DNA from: Acutalibacter sp. 1XD8-36
GTDB taxonomy: Bacteria; Bacillota; Clostridia; Oscillospirales; Acutalibacteraceae
Direction of reading: 5' to 3'
NCBI RefSeq assembly: GCF_009917525.1
Contig: NZ_QZDU01000003.1
Coordinates: forward strand, 203,547 to 267,546
Length of the DNA: 64,000 nucleotides
Within the stretch, counting starts at the first letter, position 1, and each line of letters begins with the position of its first letter. Of this stretch, positions 59,629-64,000 are shown one piece after another. Below the pieces are notes generated by a model, which did not search any database, was not told the DNA's origin, and worked only from the letters and a program-made list of their open reading frames with translations. The translations under genes and the position numbers were made by a program.

Positions 59629-60968
59629 CAAAGCGTATTTTTCGCTCGATACTTCTTGTGGCCCTGGCGGTCCTGTCAGCCAGCGGCCTGCTGATAATGG
59701 GCGTGCTCTACGGATACTTTTCAGACGTGCAGCAGGCCCAGCTGGGTATGCAGCTGGAGCTGGCGGCAAGGGGGGCAGAGGCTCAGGGCCGGGACTTCTT
59801 CGAGGGCTTCCAGCCTGGGGACTACCGAATCACCTGGGTTGGCCCAAAGGGTGAGGTGCTTTTTGACAGCCATAGCCCCGGCGGGGAAAACCATATGGAG
59901 CGGGAGGAAATCAGGGAGGCCATGGAGTCCGGCAGAGGGGAGAGCCGCCGGTACTCGGACACCCTTCTGGAGCGGGCGCTATATACCGCCCGGCGGCTGG
60001 ATGACGGCAGCGTGCTGCGCCTGTCAATGTCCCAGCGCTCGGTGTTCACCCTGCTTCTTGGCATGGCCCAGCCAATCTGTATAGTCTTTATTATAGCCAC
60101 GGGCCTCTCCATATTCTTCGCCGTGCGGCTTTCAAGGCATATTGTGCGCCCACTGGCCCGGCTGGACCTGGACCATCCCCTGGAGGGCAAGGGGTACAGG
60201 GAGATAGCCCCCCTGCTCAGCCGTATCCACAGCCAGCAGGAGGAGCTCAAGAGAAAGCGGCGGGAGCTTGAAAGGGCCGGGCAGGCCCGGCGGGAGTTTA
60301 CTGCCAATGTCTCCCACGAGCTGAAGACCCCACTGCAGTCCATCTCCGGCTACGCGGAGCTTTTGGAGAATGGCATGGTGAAGCCGGAGGATATCCCCGC
60401 CTTTGGAGGGAGGATATACCGGGAGTCCCAGCGGATGGTGCGGCTGGTGGAGGATATCATAAGCCTCTCCCACCTGGACGAGGGCGCGAAGGGCATGGAC
60501 TGGACCGAGACCGACCTGTACGAGCTGGCGCTCCAGGCGGCGGGGGGCCTTGGAAATAGGGGGGATGTGCATATAGAGGTGAAGGGTGAGAGGGCCCCCA
60601 TCCTTGGCATACCCCAGCTCCTCTACAGCATTGTATATAACCTCTCCGACAACGCCGTAAAGTACAACCTCCCCGGGGGCCGCGTTGACATAATAGTGAG
60701 GCCGGAAAAGGACGGCGTGAGGCTCACAGTCAAAGATACCGGCATAGGCATTCCCAAAAGCGAGCAGGAGCGCATTTTCGAGCGCTTCTACAGGGTGGAC
60801 AAGAGCCGCTCAAAGGAGGTGGGCGGCACAGGGCTGGGGCTGTCCATTGTAAAGCACGCAGTGATGGTCCACCAGGGGGAGATATCCCTCTGGAGCGCTC
60901 CGGGGGAGGGGACCGTGGTGGAGGTCTTCTTTCCGGCACCATTTCCTCATAACCTCCTCAATTCCTGA
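59625..60968 (+). CDS. Sensor histidine kinase, PhoR-like
   Basis: The ATG overlaps the regulator stop; the open frame extends upstream but without a ribosome site. The 447-residue kinase has helices at about 8-30 and 145-168, a short sensor domain between, the HisKA motif TANVSHELKTPLQSISG with His231, and the ATPase core LSDNAVKYNLPGG and GGTGLGLSIVKHAV. The sequence ends LLNS. Confidence 0.93.
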   Translation: MTKRIFRSILLVALAVLSASGLLIMGVLYGYFSDVQQAQLGMQLELAARGAEAQGRDFFEGFQPGDYRITWVGPKGEVLFDSHSPGGENHMEREEIREAMESGRGESRRYSDTLLERALYTARRLDDGSVLRLSMSQRSVFTLLLGMAQPICIVFIIATGLSIFFAVRLSRHIVRPLARLDLDHPLEGKGYREIAPLLSRIHSQQEELKRKRRELERAGQARREFTANVSHELKTPLQSISGYAELLENGMVKPEDIPAFGGRIYRESQRMVRLVEDIISLSHLDEGAKGMDWTETDLYELALQAAGGLGNRGDVHIEVKGERAPILGIPQLLYSIVYNLSDNAVKYNLPGGRVDIIVRPEKDGVRLTVKDTGIGIPKSEQERIFERFYRVDKSRSKEVGGTGLGLSIVKHAVMVHQGEISLWSAPGEGTVVEVFFPAPFPHNLLNS

Positions 60969-60975
60969 AAATATA

Positions 60976-61004
60976 TTTACAAACAGGCGGGCGTTCAGTA
61001 TAAT
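60976..61004 (+). promoter_or_regulatory. Promoter of the glycoside-hydrolase-like gene
   Basis: TTTACA (60976-60981), 17 bases, TATAAT (60999-61004). Confidence 0.75.
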
Positions 61005-61058
61005 CTGCACAAACTAACTCCTGCCCGCCTGGGTATGGGGAATAAGGAGGAACAGAGC

Positions 61059-63170
61059 ATGACCTTTGAAGAGACCCTGGAATTTATGCGGCACCATCCG
61101 TGGAACTTCTACTATACCGCCCCGAAGGGTACCAAGGACTGGGCGGCCTATAGGGAGCGCCGGGAGAGGCTGGACGAAATCGGCTCCATGATAAACACCG
61201 TGCCCATCCCAAGCGGCTGGGTGGGCATAGACAGGTATGACTATGAGGCCACTGACAGATATATTGAGGCCCTTCTTGAGGGCTACCCCGACCGCTGGCT
61301 GGTGCCCCGCATAGGGATGGACCCGCCGCTTGACTGGCTCAGGGCAAACCCAGAGGAGGTCTGCGTGTACTGGAATGGCCCCACGGACCCGGAGGAGATT
61401 GCCGCCATGGTGGGCACCTCATACCACGACAGGTCCGGCTGGGACGGCGACAAAAAGCCCTACCCGGACCAGAGGATATCAAACCAGTCCTTTTCATCAA
61501 AGCTATGGGTGCGGGACGCATGCACGGCCCTTGGGAAGCTTATCAGCCATATAGAGGCCTCACCCTACGGCGGGCAGGTGCTGGGATATATGTTTGGCTT
61601 TGGCAACTGTGGGGAAAATATGTGGTGGGGGGACTGGCGCAACCAAGGGGACCCCCGCAAGGGAGACTTCGGCATAAGCCATAAAAAGCATTTCTATAAC
61701 TGGGCCGTGAAAAAGTACGGTTCCCTGGAGGCCCTGCGCAGGGCCTGGGATATGCCCGGGCTGACCCTGGAAAACCTGACGGTGCCCACGCCGCCGGAGC
61801 GCTGGAGCGAAAACGGCAAGGACCTGCGGGGGGTGCTGCTGGCCTCCGACCAGCGGCAGGTGGACTGCAACGAGTTCCACTCCGAGGCCTGCTTTGACGC
61901 CATTGAGGCCCTGGGGAAGACCGTGAAGGAGACCTGCGGCAAGCCTGCTGGCGGGTTCTACGGCTACTTCCAGGACGAGACAGTGGGTTATGCGGGGCAT
62001 TTGGCTACAGACAGGGCTATGACTACGCCATATGTGGACTTCTATTCCTCACCCAAGGCATACCACTACTGCCTGGCAGGGGACCCCGGGGCGTCCCAGG
62101 CGCCGGGGCAGTCCTTTGCAAGGAAGAAGCTGTGGATAGAGGAGAACGACAGCCGCTCCCACCACGCCCTGGGATGTGACGGCGACCGGGCCCCAAAGAC
62201 CCCCAGCGACACGGTGACAGTGTTCTGGCGGGAGATATACCGGGCCCTCACCTTCCAACAGGGCTTTTGGTGGATGGACATAAACGGCCTGAATGACGAC
62301 TGGTACGGCGACGGCGAAATGGTGGAGATGTTCAGGAGCCAGGCGGACTTTTACAAGAAATGGTCGCCCATACCCCGCAAAAGCATTGCCCAGGTGCTCT
62401 TTGTGGAGGACGAGGCCAGCTGCGGGCACACCACCTATATCTCCGGCCCACAGCGGAACCTGCGCCTGCGCCTGGAGCGGGAGCTGAGGCTCTGCGGCGC
62501 GCCGGTGGACCATCTGCGCATAGGCGACCTGTTTGAGATAGACCTGAGCCAGTATAAATTCATAGTCTTCTGCCACGCCTTTGTAATGTCCCCGGAGAAG
62601 TGGGAGGGGATAAGGGAGCGCATACGCCCGGACGCCCATGTTTTGTGGAACTACGCCGCGGCAATGCTCTCCCCGGATTTTGACCCGGAGAACCAGAAGC
62701 GTGTCACGGGCTTTTACACCGGGGAATGCCCCGGAAGAATGCAGCCCGAGGAGCTTTACAGGCATATCTACTGGCACTGCACACATAACTGCCCCCAGGA
62801 TTATCCCCTGGTAGAGATACTGCCCGAGGCGGGCCAGGAGGTGCTTCAGGTGTCGCCGGACAACAGGATACTTACGGCCAGGGTGCGCAGGGATAAGGGC
62901 GCGAACATTTTTGCAGCGGAGTTTACCCTGAGGGAAAAGCAGCTGCGGGGCATGCTGAGAGACGCGGGGGTGGACTTCCACGCCCCGGAGAACTGCTCGG
63001 TACTGGCGGACGACAAGCTTATAGGCTTCTTCCCCCGGTGGGACGTGTCCTTCCCCTACCTGTTCAGCGGGAGCTGGCGCAACGTGATTACGGGGGAGCA
63101 TGTGTCAGGCGCTGTAAACCTGAGGATAAAGGGAAAGGAATTTGAGATTTTTGAAAAGCTCGGGTCCTAG
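61059..63170 (+). CDS. Beta-galactosidase-like TIM-barrel glycoside hydrolase
   Basis: The 703-residue protein lacks a signal peptide and is probably cytoplasmic. The barrel segments GWVGIDRYDYEATDRYI, GQVLGYMFGFGNCGENMWWG and KKLWIEENDSRSHHALGCDG (with EEND as a candidate catalytic Glu), and a later glutaminase-like fold with VEDEASCGH, recall GH42-type enzymes, but the family is uncertain. ATG 61059 is eight bases after AAGGAGG; an ATG at 61035 lacks a ribosome site. The sugar permease downstream suggests a role in oligosaccharide use. Confidence 0.8.
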   Translation: MTFEETLEFMRHHPWNFYYTAPKGTKDWAAYRERRERLDEIGSMINTVPIPSGWVGIDRYDYEATDRYIEALLEGYPDRWLVPRIGMDPPLDWLRANPEEVCVYWNGPTDPEEIAAMVGTSYHDRSGWDGDKKPYPDQRISNQSFSSKLWVRDACTALGKLISHIEASPYGGQVLGYMFGFGNCGENMWWGDWRNQGDPRKGDFGISHKKHFYNWAVKKYGSLEALRRAWDMPGLTLENLTVPTPPERWSENGKDLRGVLLASDQRQVDCNEFHSEACFDAIEALGKTVKETCGKPAGGFYGYFQDETVGYAGHLATDRAMTTPYVDFYSSPKAYHYCLAGDPGASQAPGQSFARKKLWIEENDSRSHHALGCDGDRAPKTPSDTVTVFWREIYRALTFQQGFWWMDINGLNDDWYGDGEMVEMFRSQADFYKKWSPIPRKSIAQVLFVEDEASCGHTTYISGPQRNLRLRLERELRLCGAPVDHLRIGDLFEIDLSQYKFIVFCHAFVMSPEKWEGIRERIRPDAHVLWNYAAAMLSPDFDPENQKRVTGFYTGECPGRMQPEELYRHIYWHCTHNCPQDYPLVEILPEAGQEVLQVSPDNRILTARVRRDKGANIFAAEFTLREKQLRGMLRDAGVDFHAPENCSVLADDKLIGFFPRWDVSFPYLFSGSWRNVITGEHVSGAVNLRIKGKEFEIFEKLGS

Positions 63171-63190
63171 TATGGGGATAAAACAGACAT

Positions 63191-63233
63191 AAAAGGAGCC
63201 CGCCTGGGGCAAAAGTCCAGGCGGGCTCCTTTT
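63191..63233 (+). terminator. Terminator after the glycoside hydrolase gene
   Basis: Seventeen-base arms (63191-63207 and 63217-63233) pair perfectly, with T-rich DNA after. The 200 bases from 63234 to 63438 hold no gene and no clear promoter. Confidence 0.92.
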
Positions 63234-63438
63234 ATATGTGGGCCCGATGGAAATTTATTTTTGGACAGGTTTAATTTTTTTAGAGAAATTTGACTGGTGA
63301 AAAACAGGAGTTTTTGGCAAAATACATGGAATTGAGGCGGATTTGAGGCTTTTGTGTCTGGATTTTGTGCAGTTATATGGGTTAAACTTGTGGTGAAGAA
63401 AAAACTTCGTAATCCACTGGAGAAAGGATATGCGCAAT

Positions 63439-64000
63439 ATGAAAAAAAGACGGAAAAAGCTTTTGCACCGGGACCTGAAGGACAACGTGGAGTATTACCT
63501 GCTCATGGCCCTCCCGCTGGCGTTCATTTTCATTTTCAGCTATCTGCCCATGTTCGGCCTGGTCATCGGCTTCCAGAACTACAGCGTCGGCAGGCCCTTC
63601 TTTGGGGAGGGGGTCGAGTGGGTGGGGCTAAGGCATTTCGAGAAGTTTGTGAGCTCCTACTACTTCCCCAGAATCCTGAAAAATACCATCGTCTTAAACC
63701 TGATGGGCCTGTTTATGGGCTTCTGGGTGCCTATTGTCTTCGCTCTGGTGGTAAACGAGATACGAAATGGCAAGTTTCGAAAGTTTACCCAGACCGTGAG
63801 CTATATGCCGAACTTCATCTCCACAGTGGTAGTGGCGGGGATGTTCCTCTCCTTCATTGCCAGCGACGGAATAATCACCCAGTTCCTGGAGCTTCTGGGG
63901 ATACAGGCAAAGTCCCTGAACGCGAATAAGGAGTTCTTCCCATGGTTCTATACCCTGCTCGGGGTGTGGAAAAACTTCGGCTGGAGCAGCATACTCTACC
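63439..64000 (+). CDS. LplB-type sugar ABC permease, N-terminal part
   Basis: The open frame runs off the right edge. The protein starts MKKRRKKLLHRDLKDNVEYY and has the family segments YLPMFGLVIGFQNYSVGRPF, YFPRILKNTIVLNLMGLFMG and QTVSYMPNFISTVVVAGMFL. These mark the LplB group of carbohydrate permeases, often followed by an YtcP-type partner and a solute-binding protein. ATG 63439 fits AAAGGA better than ATG 63430. A frame on the same strand in another phase is a shadow. Confidence 0.92.
   Translation, partial: MKKRRKKLLHRDLKDNVEYYLLMALPLAFIFIFSYLPMFGLVIGFQNYSVGRPFFGEGVEWVGLRHFEKFVSSYYFPRILKNTIVLNLMGLFMGFWVPIVFALVVNEIRNGKFRKFTQTVSYMPNFISTVVVAGMFLSFIASDGIITQFLELLGIQAKSLNANKEFFPWFYTLLGVWKNFGWSSILY

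Noticed and set aside
63354..63929. 191-residue plus-strand reading frame over the right end
   Set aside because: It is Gly/Arg/Pro-rich, has no domain, and overlaps the LplB-type permease in another phase, which has clear family motifs.

Overview
The window reads as a chromosome segment of a Gram-positive clostridium with fairly high GC, most likely an Oscillospirales (Ruminococcaceae-type) gut bacterium. The evidence is the division and cell-wall (dcw) cluster order, a ctsR-mcsA-mcsB-clpC heat-shock operon, SpoIID, YitT and PASTA-PBP proteins, strong AGGAGG ribosome sites, sigma-A promoters with 17-bp spacers, and heavy use of ATA and AGG codons. This taxonomy is an inference from gene content; no rRNA or tRNA gene is visible.

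Layout. 0-12 kb: dcw cluster, rsmH (cut by the left edge), ftsL, PBP/ftsI, mraY, ftsW, murG, two GNAT genes, murA, ftsQ/divIB, ftsZ. murE, murF and murD are absent from it. 12-19 kb: VOC protein, GNAT, an orphan fumarase beta subunit, a CDF metal exporter, SLOG protein, SpoIID-like protein, citrate synthase and a membrane protein; the last four sit between inverted copies of a composite repeat. 19-26 kb: gapA with a structured leader, a tandem array of small-peptide modules, a phage-like replication fragment, a MerR regulator, a Gfo/Idh and sugar-isomerase-type operon. 26-30 kb: YitT, an HD protein and an ABC exporter pair. 30-37 kb: TSCPD protein, Cys-rich peptide and the CtsR regulon operon with an extra lipoprotein gene. 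37-45 kb: S1-domain protein, P-loop kinase, solute-binding protein, small regulators and a hybrid sensor kinase with two receivers. 45-54 kb: a two-component system with a DUF6034-like lipoprotein and a five-gene ABC export operon that share a 35-bp upstream repeat. 53-64 kb: SLH-anchored polysaccharide deacetylase, TIM-barrel isomerase, XRE pair, Na/phosphate transporter with a PhoB/PhoR-like pair, glycoside-hydrolase-like protein, and the start of an LplB-type sugar permease.

The most unusual content is in the intergenic DNA. At least six loci hold two strong promoters facing each other, a tiny hydrophobic or amphipathic peptide gene on one strand, and a short RNA of about 70-115 nt on the other: three in tandem at 20.6-21.6 kb, and one each at 26.1-26.5, 30.1-30.5 and 37.0-37.5 kb. 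This is the architecture of type I toxin-antitoxin loci. The 30-kb locus closely matches the Fst/par plan and the 37-kb locus looks like a TxpA/BsrG holin-like toxin. The three tandem peptides, ending in YIAP-(I)-KAC, are ones I do not recognise. Related promoter-hairpin RNAs without a peptide gene occur at 14.8, 18.9, 23.3 and 38.5 kb. A covarying structured repeat (14.6, 19.1 and 37.1 kb) accompanies three of these RNA genes.
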